This document shows positions 25,791 through 33,632 of a stretch of DNA of 64,000 nt, one piece after another. Made by a program: the position numbers and the translations under genes. Under the pieces are notes generated by a model. That model did no database searches. It saw only the letters and a list, made by a program, of their open reading frames with translations, and had not been told where the DNA came from. Position 1 is the stretch's first letter. The number at the start of each line of letters is the position of its first letter. This DNA is from Burkholderia ubonensis (GTDB lineage Bacteria; Pseudomonadota; Gammaproteobacteria; Burkholderiales; Burkholderiaceae): contig NZ_CADFEB010000008.1 in assembly GCF_902833085.1 (NCBI RefSeq), forward strand, positions 295,858 to 359,857, written 5' to 3'.

Positions 25791-28112
25791 TCAGGCGCAA
25801 CCCGCCGCCGCGGGTCCGGCCGCTTCGGGCGCGAGCAGCCGGCCTGCCGCACGCAGGCCCGCGCGGATCGTCTCGGGCGTAAAGGGCGGCGCGTAGAAGC
25901 GCACGCCCGTCGCATCGAAGATCGCATTCGCGAGCGCCGCCGGCCCGGGCACCGATGCGGACTCGCCCGCGCCGAGCGGTGGCTCGCCCTGCCTCGGCAT
26001 CAGCACGACGTCGACGGCCGGCACCTCGTCGAAGGTCAGGATCGGATAGCTCGCCCATTCGCGTGACGCGACCTTGCCGTCGACGAACCGCACGCGCTCC
26101 TTCAGCGTGCGGCTCAGCACCTGGATCACGTTGCCGTGGACCTGATGGCGCACGCCGTCCGGATTGATCATCGTGCCGGTATCCTGGCCGACGGTGATCC
26201 GCTCGACGCGGATCTCGCCCGTCACACGATCGACCGTCAGGTCGACGACCCACGCGGACCAGGCCGCGCCGAATCCCGGAAAGCGGCTGTGCACGTAGCG
26301 CGCATACGCGATGCCGCGGCCGTGCGCGACGCGCGCGTCGTCCGGCGCGCGCCGCGGGCGGGGCGTCCATTCCGCGCGCGCGGCGACCGCTTGCAGCAGT
26401 TCGGCGGCGCGCGGGTCGTTCAGATGGCGCAGGCGGAATGTCAGCGGATCAACGCCGGCGATTGCCGCGCATTCGTCGGCGAACGCATCGTGCGCGAACG
26501 AATTGGGCAGCGCCGACACGCCGCGAAACCACGAGGCGCGGACGAGCGGCGCGAGATCCTCGCAGACGAAACGGCGATTCGGGCACGCGTAGGGCGACAC
26601 GGCGGTCCGATCGCCCATCTCGAACACGCGCGGCTCGGGCGCGACCACGCCGGTCAACAGCGACGCGAGCAGCGGCGCGTCGTTCGACGGATAGCGGGTC
26701 GAGAAGTCGTAGCCGAGCAACCGGCCGTCGCGGCCGACCGTGCCGGTCACCCGCATCACCTGGCCCGCGCCTTTCGGTTCCCACACATGCTCGTCCGCGC
26801 GCGACAACTGCACGCGCACCGGTTGCCCGACTGCGCGCGACAGCAGCAGCGCGTCGCCGCACACGTCATCCGCGCCGTTGCGGCCGTAGCAGCCGGCCGC
26901 CTCCATCCGCACGATGTCGAAGTCGGCTTCGTCGCGGGCGACGAGGGTCGCGAGGTCGCAGCGCAGCGACGCCGGGTTCTGCGTGCCGGACCACACGGTG
27001 GTCCGGCCGTCGCCCGGCGCGTGATAGTCCGCGACCGCGCACGACGGGCCGATCGAGCCGTGCATCTGGTACGGCCACGCATACGTGCGCGACAGCGTGA
27101 TCGCGCCGGGCAGCGCGCGGGCGGCGTCGACGTCGCCTTCTTCCAGCAGCGGGCGACGCCGCGCCGGGGCGGCCGAGATCGCGGCGGCGTGCGTGTGGAG
27201 CGGCGGCAGCGCGGGATGCGGGCGCCACGTCACGCGCAACTGGCGCGCCGCGCGTATCGCGTGTTCCTCGCGTTCGGCGACGACGCCGACGAAATCGCCC
27301 GCGACGACGACCGCGCGCAACCCGGGCACGTCGGCGACCGACGCGCGATCGACGTCGACGAGCGACGCGCCGACGAACGGGCCGCTGTCGATTCCAGCAT
27401 AGGGCGGCCTGACCACGCGGCCGTGCAGCATCCCCGGCACGCGCACGTCGTGCACGAACGTCAGTGCGCCCGTTGCCTTGGCCGGAATGTCGACTCGCGG
27501 CGACGCGCGGCCGACGATCCGGTACGTCGCCGGGTCCTTGGTGCGCGCGTTCAGGTCCAGCTCGAGCGCAATGCGCCGCCCGGCGACCAGCTCGGCGAAC
27601 GTCGCGCGGCGCGCATCCGGCTCGCCTGTCACGAAGATGCAGCCGTCGTTGCTCGACAACCGTGCGGCGGCGACGCCGAGGCGCTCGGCCGCGAGCTGCA
27701 GCAGCGCGTGCCGCGCTTGCGCGGCCGCGCAGCGCAGCGGCACCGCGGAAATCTGGATCGTCGCGCTGGCGATGGTCGGGCCCTGGTTCGGCGTCGTCGC
27801 GGTGTCGCCGAGCACCATCGAGACACGCGCGGCGGGCACGTCGAGCTCCTCGGCGACGATCTGCGCGAGCGACGTGCGGATGCCGGTGCCGAGGTCGACG
27901 TGGCCGTTGAACCCGAGGATGCGGCCGTCGTCGAGAATCGCGACGAACGCCTCGGGCCGGTCGGGCACGTACGACGACAGGCTGCCCGGCTGGCCGGGCG
28001 CGGGCTTGACGGGCGGCGCGGGCTGCCGGATCACGGCCAGGCAGCCGTCGCGCGCGAGCAGTTCGGAAGGGTTCACGGTCAGGCGTTCCAGTCGGGCCGA
28101 TAAGGGGGCCAT
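25791..28112 (-). CDS. nicB: Nicotinate dehydrogenase molybdopterin subunit without cytochrome domain (NicB-type)
   Basis: A 773-residue molybdopterin-cytosine-dinucleotide hydroxylase subunit of the xanthine dehydrogenase superfamily (IorB-like branch). It hydroxylates nicotinate at C6. Cofactor-binding stretches include GHVDLGTGIRTSLAQIVAEE near residue 80 and GPTIASATIQISAVPLR. The C-terminal PPLGAGESASVPGPAALANA carries the catalytic Glu of GAGE. Pseudomonas NicB is about 1,190 residues with three c-type hemes after this domain; here the chain stops, and no CxxCH is present. The hemes are encoded separately at 33622-36099. It is last in the operon nicE-nicD-nicX-nicF-nicB, 96 bp after nicF. 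The start at 28112 is the best of several. Confidence 0.82.
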   Translation of the reverse strand: MAPLSARLERLTVNPSELLARDGCLAVIRQPAPPVKPAPGQPGSLSSYVPDRPEAFVAILDDGRILGFNGHVDLGTGIRTSLAQIVAEELDVPAARVSMVLGDTATTPNQGPTIASATIQISAVPLRCAAAQARHALLQLAAERLGVAAARLSSNDGCIFVTGEPDARRATFAELVAGRRIALELDLNARTKDPATYRIVGRASPRVDIPAKATGALTFVHDVRVPGMLHGRVVRPPYAGIDSGPFVGASLVDVDRASVADVPGLRAVVVAGDFVGVVAEREEHAIRAARQLRVTWRPHPALPPLHTHAAAISAAPARRRPLLEEGDVDAARALPGAITLSRTYAWPYQMHGSIGPSCAVADYHAPGDGRTTVWSGTQNPASLRCDLATLVARDEADFDIVRMEAAGCYGRNGADDVCGDALLLSRAVGQPVRVQLSRADEHVWEPKGAGQVMRVTGTVGRDGRLLGYDFSTRYPSNDAPLLASLLTGVVAPEPRVFEMGDRTAVSPYACPNRRFVCEDLAPLVRASWFRGVSALPNSFAHDAFADECAAIAGVDPLTFRLRHLNDPRAAELLQAVAARAEWTPRPRRAPDDARVAHGRGIAYARYVHSRFPGFGAAWSAWVVDLTVDRVTGEIRVERITVGQDTGTMINPDGVRHQVHGNVIQVLSRTLKERVRFVDGKVASREWASYPILTFDEVPAVDVVLMPRQGEPPLGAGESASVPGPAALANAIFDATGVRFYAPPFTPETIRAGLRAAGRLLAPEAAGPAAAGCA

Positions 28113-28208
28113 CGGCGCATGACGCGCCGCGATGCCGCCGTGCCGCCGCATTCGACGCGAACGAATTTAGGCGGCCAAAAGCGGCGCGTCAATCACGCGG
28201 CTGCTGCC

Positions 28209-28856
28209 CTAGCGCGCGTGCGCCGCATCGATCGCCGCGATCGCGGTGTCGAGCGACATCACGGCCGCGTACTTCTGCTGCATGTCGAACAGGTTCGCGT
28301 CGTGCGGCGCGATCGCGCGGTCGCCGACGCAGTCGGACAGCACGAGCGGCCGAAAGCCGTGCGACATCGCGTCGACGACGCTCGCGCGCACGCAGCCGCT
28401 CGTCACGGCGCCCGCGACGAGCAGCGTTTGTACCGCGCGCTGCGTGAGCCACGCGCTCAATTGCGTGCCGAAGAACGCGGACGGCACGGTCTTGCGCACG
28501 ACGAGTTCGCCTTTGGCGGGCGCGAGTTCGGGCACGATCGCGCTGTTCGGGTGATCCTCGGTCAATGTCGCCATCCCGGGCACCTTCAGCGAGAACACGT
28601 TGTCGTCGCTGCCGTCGTCCGCGTACACGATGCGGCTGTGCGCGACGGGCCAGCCGCGGCGGCGGGCGAGCGCGAGCGCGTGCGTCGTGCGCGCGATCGC
28701 CGGCGCGATGTTGCCGCCGCCGAACGTCGCGGGATCGGCGAAGCCGACGACGAAATCGACGATCAGGAGACCGATGTTGCCGTGCGGCGGCAGCGGCGTG
28801 CCGAAGCCCTGCTGCTGGTAGACGTGCGCTTCGGCGTGGCGGGAAAGGTCGTTCAT
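28209..28856 (-). CDS. nicF: Maleamate amidohydrolase
   Basis: A 215-residue isochorismatase-fold cysteine hydrolase that deaminates maleamate to maleate, releasing ammonia. The catalytic triad is visible as D34 (LLIVDFVVGF), K122 (VVRKTVPSAFFGT) and C155 (GAVTSGCVRAS), with the usual cis-peptide region before the cysteine. Length fits NicF (about 210). It lies 16 bp after nicX in the nicE-D-X-F-B operon. The specificity assignment relies on the surrounding nicotinate genes, since the fold alone would not distinguish substrates. Confidence 0.9.
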   Translation of the reverse strand: MNDLSRHAEAHVYQQQGFGTPLPPHGNIGLLIVDFVVGFADPATFGGGNIAPAIARTTHALALARRRGWPVAHSRIVYADDGSDDNVFSLKVPGMATLTEDHPNSAIVPELAPAKGELVVRKTVPSAFFGTQLSAWLTQRAVQTLLVAGAVTSGCVRASVVDAMSHGFRPLVLSDCVGDRAIAPHDANLFDMQQKYAAVMSLDTAIAAIDAAHAR

Positions 28857-28872
28857 CGCGGGTCTCGGTTCG

Positions 28873-29913
28873 TCAGGCGGGTTGGTCGATCACGCGGCCG
28901 TCGCGCACGACGGTCTCGCCGTCGAGCGCGACCGTGCAGCGGCGCAGCGGAATGTCGATGTGGCAGGTCGTCGTGCGGCTGCCGCCGCCTTCGTTGTTCG
29001 GGCCGAGCGAGAACAGGAAGTTGCCTTCGAACGCGCGCGCGTCCATCCCGATCGTCGCTTCGCGGTCGTACAGGCCGAGCGTCGACCAGCGCGCGCGCGG
29101 CTGCAGCCCCCAGCCGATGTGCGAGATCGCATAGCCCTCCGGGTCCGCGAAGGTCTCCATGTAGTCGCGCAGCAGGTCGGCATCGACGCCGCCTTCGATG
29201 CGCGTCGCGTAGCCGCCTTCGACGGTGAGCGCGATCGGCTCGCTGACGTAGTGCTTCTGCGGCAGCAGGATGTCGCCGCGGTCGATCACGATCGTGCCGC
29301 GTGCGGTGCGGTCGTTCGGGTAGGTCAGCGCGAAGCCGCTCGGCCAGTGGTCCCAGCGGCCCGGCGCGTCGACGAAGCCGTATTCGGCGGTCGGCGGGAA
29401 GTCGCCGAGCGGGCAGGTGAGCGCGGTACCGGCCGCCGAGGTCACGCGCATCTCGCGCGCGGCGGCGATTTTCGTGGCGGCGGCCAGCACGCGCGTGCGG
29501 TCGGCCTGCGTCGGCACCATTCGCGCGAGCACTTCCGGCGGCTCGACCGCGAGCAGGATCTTCGTGCCGGACTTCAGGATGTCGTGCTGCTCGGGCGAGA
29601 ACAGCAGCGTCATCAGGTCGAGCACGAGGTCGCTCGCCTTCAGCGCCGCGATCGCCGCGCGGTTGCCGGTGAGCGGCGTCGTGCCGAGGTAGGCGAGCGG
29701 ATCGCGGCTGAACGCCTTGTCGCCGTTGACGGGCGGCAGGTCGAGCCGGTTCACGATCGCGCCCATCATCTGCGTCGCGATCAGCGCGCACGACAAGGTT
29801 TGCGGGTGCGTGGCCGGGCTCGTCAGGATCGTGACGGTCTGGCCCGGTTCGAGGCGCGACAGCGTGAGCACCTGCTTCCACGCGTCGATCAGTTGGGTAT
29901 CGCTGACTGGCAT
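28873..29913 (-). CDS. nicX: 2,5-dihydroxypyridine 5,6-dioxygenase
   Basis: A 346-residue mononuclear Fe(II) extradiol-type dioxygenase that opens the ring of 2,5-dihydroxypyridine to N-formylmaleamate. The residues reported as iron ligands in Pseudomonas NicX are present with identical numbering: E177 (TAEYGF), H265 (AISHIGWG), and H318 and D320 (CHIDIP). Length is nearly the same (about 350). The ATG at 29913 lies inside the last codons of nicD (25-bp overlap), indicating coupled translation. This is the ring-cleavage step of aerobic nicotinate catabolism. Confidence 0.95.
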   Translation of the reverse strand: MPVSDTQLIDAWKQVLTLSRLEPGQTVTILTSPATHPQTLSCALIATQMMGAIVNRLDLPPVNGDKAFSRDPLAYLGTTPLTGNRAAIAALKASDLVLDLMTLLFSPEQHDILKSGTKILLAVEPPEVLARMVPTQADRTRVLAAATKIAAAREMRVTSAAGTALTCPLGDFPPTAEYGFVDAPGRWDHWPSGFALTYPNDRTARGTIVIDRGDILLPQKHYVSEPIALTVEGGYATRIEGGVDADLLRDYMETFADPEGYAISHIGWGLQPRARWSTLGLYDREATIGMDARAFEGNFLFSLGPNNEGGGSRTTTCHIDIPLRRCTVALDGETVVRDGRVIDQPA

Positions 29914-30776
29914 CGTCGGCTCCGGTATGTGCGTGAAGGAAAGGGGCAGGCCGCGAGCGGCGCGCCGAGGAATGCGCCGAACGCCGCGTAGAAGCCGGCC
30001 GCGTTGTCCCACGGGATCATGTGGCCCGCGCCGGGTACGCGCACGTGCCGCAGCGACGGCGTCGCGCGCTGCAGCTCCGCGACGTCGTCGTCGCGCACGA
30101 CGTCGCCGTGCTCGGCCGTGATCAGCAGCGCGGGCACGTCGAGCCGCGCGGCGTCCGCGTGGAAATCGTCAGTGTGGAAGCCTTCGTACGACGCGCGCAC
30201 CGCGCGCTCGTCGCAAGTGTGCAGCCATTCGGCGCGCAGTTGCCGCTCCGCGTCGGTCCAGGTCGGGCAGAACGCGCGCATCCCGTCGGCGTCGGTGCCG
30301 GCGCGCGCGAGGGCCATCGAGTCGATGTACCACGGCAGCTTGCCCGGATAGGGGCGGCGGCCGGGGCCCGACACGGGCGGATCGACGAGCGCGACCGCTT
30401 CGAGCCCGCGCGGGCGGCGCAGCGCGGCGCGCGCGGCGATCCGCGCGCCCATCGAATGGCCGACGAGGCTGAAGCGCGACAGGCCGAGCGCGGCCGCGAA
30501 CGCCGCGACGTCGTCGGCCTGCGCGTCGAGGCCGTAGTCGAGCGCGGGCGACGCTTCGGACAGCCCGCGGCCGCGCACGTCGAGCACGTAGGTGTCGAAC
30601 GCCGCGCCGAACACGTCGCCGACGAAGCCCCACGTGATCGCGGGGCTCGTGATGCCGGGGATCAGCACGACGGCGGGCCGCGCAGCGCGCGCGTGAGTTG
30701 CGCCGCCGTAGCGCAGGTAATGCTGGCGGATGCCGTTCGCGTGAACGTTCGCGCCGTACAGGAAGGTCGAGGGCAT
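29889..30776 (-). CDS. nicD: N-formylmaleamate deformylase
   Basis: A 295-residue alpha/beta hydrolase that cleaves N-formylmaleamate to maleamate and formate. The triad is S108 (LVGHSMGAR), D132 (ALVDPPVSGPG) and H252 (GAGHMIPWD), with the same spacing as the Ser101/Asp125/His245 triad of Pseudomonas NicD. The oxyanion-hole block VVLIPGITSPAITWG is near residue 37. The C-terminus is about 20 residues longer than Pseudomonas NicD and overlaps nicX. The product formate could be oxidised by the neighbouring formate dehydrogenase; that link is inference. Confidence 0.92.
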   Translation of the reverse strand: MPSTFLYGANVHANGIRQHYLRYGGATHARAARPAVVLIPGITSPAITWGFVGDVFGAAFDTYVLDVRGRGLSEASPALDYGLDAQADDVAAFAAALGLSRFSLVGHSMGARIAARAALRRPRGLEAVALVDPPVSGPGRRPYPGKLPWYIDSMALARAGTDADGMRAFCPTWTDAERQLRAEWLHTCDERAVRASYEGFHTDDFHADAARLDVPALLITAEHGDVVRDDDVAELQRATPSLRHVRVPGAGHMIPWDNAAGFYAAFGAFLGAPLAACPFPSRTYRSRRCQSAIPN

Positions 30777-30806
30777 GAATGGGCTCCGTTCGAGAGGCGG
30801 CGCGCG

Positions 30807-31559
30807 TCAGTACGCGCCGGACAACAGCGCGCCCGCGCCCGGCACGACCGGCTCGAGGTCGAGCTCGCGCAGCATCGCGTAGGTCGTCGCGATCGCGGCC
30901 GTGATCACGGGCTTGCCCGTGATCGCCTCGACCTTCGCGACCGCCGGCAGCGACGGCATCTGCACGCATGCGGACAGCACGATCGCGTCGGCGTCCTGCC
31001 ACGGCAGCGTCTTCACGATGTCGGGCAGGCGCGCGGGATCGTGGCGGCCGACGTCGAGGTTGTCCGGAATCTCCAGCGCGCGGTACGCGAGCACGTCGAA
31101 GCCTTCGTTGCGGATGTAGTCGACCACCAGTTCGGTGAGCGGCAGCATGTACGGCGCGACGACCACGATGCGCTTCGCGCCGATCACCTTCAGCGCGTCG
31201 ACGAGCGCGCCCGCGCTGGTCAGCACGGGCGCCTGCGCGCCGTTGTCCGCGGTGTGCTTCGTCAGGCGCGCCTGCGACACGCGGTGATAGCCGTGGCCCA
31301 TCGCCATGATCGCGACGAGGCATGCGTAGCCGAGTACGTCGACGCGCGCGTCGCTCAGCTCGAGCGCGCAGCGGTCGGATTCGGCGTCCATCGCCGCGAG
31401 TTCCTCCTTGACGACCTTCTTCATCCGCATCCGGCTCGAGTGATACGTGAAGCGTTCGGGGCGAATCGTTTCGCGCAGCCGCAGCATCGCGGGAATCTCG
31501 GTTTCCATCGTCGTGTTGGAACTCGGCACGATCTGGCCGATGCGGTAAGTCTTGCTCAT
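30807..31559 (-). CDS. nicE: Maleate cis-trans isomerase
   Basis: A 250-residue Asp/Glu racemase-fold enzyme converting maleate to fumarate, the last nic step. The two catalytic cysteines are C80 (LGYACLVAIMAMG) and C198 (LSACVQMPS); Pseudomonas NicE has the same pair and the same length. The N-terminal IGQIVPSSNTTMETEIP is typical of maleate isomerases. It is the first gene of the leftward operon, directly behind a well-formed promoter (-35 31636-31641, -10 31613-31618) that contains a candidate NicR site. Confidence 0.94.
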   Translation of the reverse strand: MSKTYRIGQIVPSSNTTMETEIPAMLRLRETIRPERFTYHSSRMRMKKVVKEELAAMDAESDRCALELSDARVDVLGYACLVAIMAMGHGYHRVSQARLTKHTADNGAQAPVLTSAGALVDALKVIGAKRIVVVAPYMLPLTELVVDYIRNEGFDVLAYRALEIPDNLDVGRHDPARLPDIVKTLPWQDADAIVLSACVQMPSLPAVAKVEAITGKPVITAAIATTYAMLRELDLEPVVPGAGALLSGAY

Positions 31560-31612
31560 GGCGGAAGGCTCCGTGGCGGGTAAGAGTGTCGAGCGCACTC
31601 GGGTTCGAACAA

Positions 31613-31641
31613 AGTCTAGTGTGTACATTTGAAAACTGCAA
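31613..31641 (-). promoter_or_regulatory. Promoter of the nicE-D-X-F-B operon with embedded NicR-like site
   Basis: On the minus strand TTGCAG (-35, 31641-31636), 17-bp spacer, TAGACT (-10, 31618-31613). The spacer contains TGTACACACTA (31617-31627), the same core found at three other nic promoters. A repressor there would block RNA polymerase directly. Confidence 0.6.
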
Positions 31642-31753
31642 CGTATCAAAAACTCTGAAGCGTGCTTGATGAGCCGTGTGGTGCGGTTTTAAATGGATTA
31701 ATACGTGTTTTCCCGTATGCGAGGGCAGCAGAAAACAATTTCCTTGTTGGAAT

Positions 31754-31773
31754 TATTATGAGTGTGTACGCTA
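31754..31773 (+). promoter_or_regulatory. Candidate nicC promoter -10 and NicR operator
   Basis: TATTAT (31754-31759) is followed at once by GAGTGTGTACGCTA (31760-31773), the near-exact inverse of the nicT site. The position would cover the transcription start. Confidence 0.5.
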
Positions 31774-31842
31774 CATCAACACATCATCAACCAGCCCGCT
31801 CGAGGACCTTCGGCACAGCGGGATCACGATCAGGAGATCCGC

Positions 31843-33000
31843 ATGAGCAAACCCCGTATCGCAATCATCGGCGCCGGTCTCGGCGGCACGGCCGCCGCCG
31901 GCCTTCTGCAGCGCAGCGGCTACGACGTCGCGTTGTACGAGCAGGCGCCCGCGTTCTCGCGCCTTGGCGCCGGCATCCACCTCGGTCCGAACGTGATGAA
32001 GGTCATGCGGCGCATCGGCTGCGAGGACGCGCTGAACCGGATGGGTTCGCATCCGGATTTCTGGTACAGCCGCGACTGGCGGACGGCCGACGTGATCGCG
32101 CGGATTCCGCTGGGCGACTACGCGCTGAAGACCTACGGCGCGAGCTACCTGACCGTGCATCGCGGCGATTTCCATGCGCTGATGACGCAGGCCGTCACGC
32201 CCGGCACGATCCGTTTCGGCAAGCGCCTGGCGTCGGTCGACGACACCGGCGACGCGGTGCGCCTGTCCTTCACGGACGGCAGCGTCGAGACCGCGGACAT
32301 CGTGATCGGCGCCGACGGGGTGAATTCGCGGATCCGCGAGCACCTGCTCGGCGCCGAGCCGCCGCGCTACACCGGGTATGTCGCGCACCGGGCGGTGTTC
32401 CCCGCGTCGCTGCTCGGCAACAAGCCTTACGACATGTGCGTGAAGTGGTGGTCGGAGGATCGCCACATGATGGTCTACTACGTGACGGAAAAGCGCGACG
32501 AGTACTACTACGTGACCGGCGTGCCGCAGGCCGAATGGCCGGAAGGCGTGTCGATGGTCGACAGCAGCCGCGACGAGATGCGCGAAGCGTTCGCCGGCTT
32601 TCATCCGGACATCCAGCACCTGATCGACGTCTCGCCGTCGATCACCAAGTGGCCGCTGCTCGAGCGCGACCCGCTGCCTTTGTGGAGCCGCGGCCGCCTC
32701 GTGCTGCTCGGCGACGCGTGCCATCCGATGAAGCCGCACATGGCGCAGGGCGCGGCGATGGCGATCGAGGACGCCGCGATGCTCGCGCGCTGTCTCGACG
32801 AGGTCGGCGCCGGCGATTACCCGGCTGCGTTCGCGCTGTACGAGGCGAACCGCGCGGCGCGCGCGTCGAAGGTGCAGCGCGTGTCGCACGACAACACGTG
32901 GCTGCGCGCGAACGAAGATCCGTCGTGGGTGTTCGGGTACGATGTGTTCGACGTGCCGCTCGTGTCGCCGTCGCACGACAAGGTGGCGGCGACCACCTGA
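31843..33000 (+). CDS. nicC: 6-hydroxynicotinate 3-monooxygenase
   Basis: A 385-residue class A flavin monooxygenase that turns 6-hydroxynicotinate into 2,5-dihydroxypyridine with loss of CO2, using NADH and O2. The FAD fold begins at residue 5 (IAIIGAGLGGTAAAG). The flavin-ribityl motif LLGDACHPMKPHMAQGA is near residue 289, and the DG-type segment VIGADGVNSRIRE is near residue 156. Length matches Pseudomonas NicC (382). The ATG at 31843 has AGGAG seven bases upstream. It is first of the rightward operon nicC-nicA-cytochrome, divergent from nicE. Confidence 0.95.
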   Translation: MSKPRIAIIGAGLGGTAAAGLLQRSGYDVALYEQAPAFSRLGAGIHLGPNVMKVMRRIGCEDALNRMGSHPDFWYSRDWRTADVIARIPLGDYALKTYGASYLTVHRGDFHALMTQAVTPGTIRFGKRLASVDDTGDAVRLSFTDGSVETADIVIGADGVNSRIREHLLGAEPPRYTGYVAHRAVFPASLLGNKPYDMCVKWWSEDRHMMVYYVTEKRDEYYYVTGVPQAEWPEGVSMVDSSRDEMREAFAGFHPDIQHLIDVSPSITKWPLLERDPLPLWSRGRLVLLGDACHPMKPHMAQGAAMAIEDAAMLARCLDEVGAGDYPAAFALYEANRAARASKVQRVSHDNTWLRANEDPSWVFGYDVFDVPLVSPSHDKVAATT

Positions 33001-33128
33001 CGCGCGCGGCGCGGACCGGCCGTCGGTGCGTGCGATTCCTGCCTGCGAGGGGTGGCCTCGCGCAATGCCGGGCGCTGTCGGCGGCACGGTGTGCTGCGAG
33101 GCCTCAAGCCCGTTTTCCGGATCAGCCC

Positions 33129-33632
33129 ATGTCGCATTCCACTACCGTCGCGGGGCCGTTCGCGCTCTGCCTCAACGGCGTGCAGCGCGCCGTCGACGAA
33201 GCCGCGCCCGATACGCCGCTGCTCTACGTGCTGCGCAACGACTTCGCGCTGAACGGCCCGAAGTACGGCTGCGGGCTCGGCCAGTGCGGCGCCTGCACGG
33301 TGCTGATCGACGGGCAGGCGACGCGCTCGTGCGTGGTGCCCGTCGCCGCCGCGGCCGGGCGGACGGTCACGACGCTCGAAGGGCTCGGCTCGCTCGATGC
33401 GCCGCACCCGATCCAGCGGGCGTTCATCGACGAACAGGCGGCGCAGTGCGGCTACTGCCTGAACGGGATGATCATGACCACGAAGGCGCTGCTCGATCGC
33501 AACCCGTCGCCGGACGACGACGCGATTCGCGACGCGCTGCGCTTCAATCTGTGCCGCTGCGGCACGCATCTCGAGATCATTCGCGCGGTGCATCGCGCCG
33601 CGCGATATCTGCGACACGACGATGAACAGTGA
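33129..33632 (+). CDS. nicA: Nicotinate dehydrogenase small subunit, two [2Fe-2S] clusters
   Basis: A 167-residue iron-sulfur subunit of the nicotinate hydroxylase. The plant-ferredoxin-like cluster is bound by C48, C53, C56 and C68 (YGCGLGQCGACTVL). The second, helical cluster is bound by C107, C110, C142 and C144 (CGYCLNG, CRCGT). It passes electrons from the molybdenum site to the cytochrome domain. The ATG at 33129 is preceded by a weak Shine-Dalgarno. It is separated from the molybdenum subunit gene by about 5 kb and instead overlaps the cytochrome gene by 11 bp. Confidence 0.93.
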   Translation: MSHSTTVAGPFALCLNGVQRAVDEAAPDTPLLYVLRNDFALNGPKYGCGLGQCGACTVLIDGQATRSCVVPVAAAAGRTVTTLEGLGSLDAPHPIQRAFIDEQAAQCGYCLNGMIMTTKALLDRNPSPDDDAIRDALRFNLCRCGTHLEIIRAVHRAARYLRHDDEQ

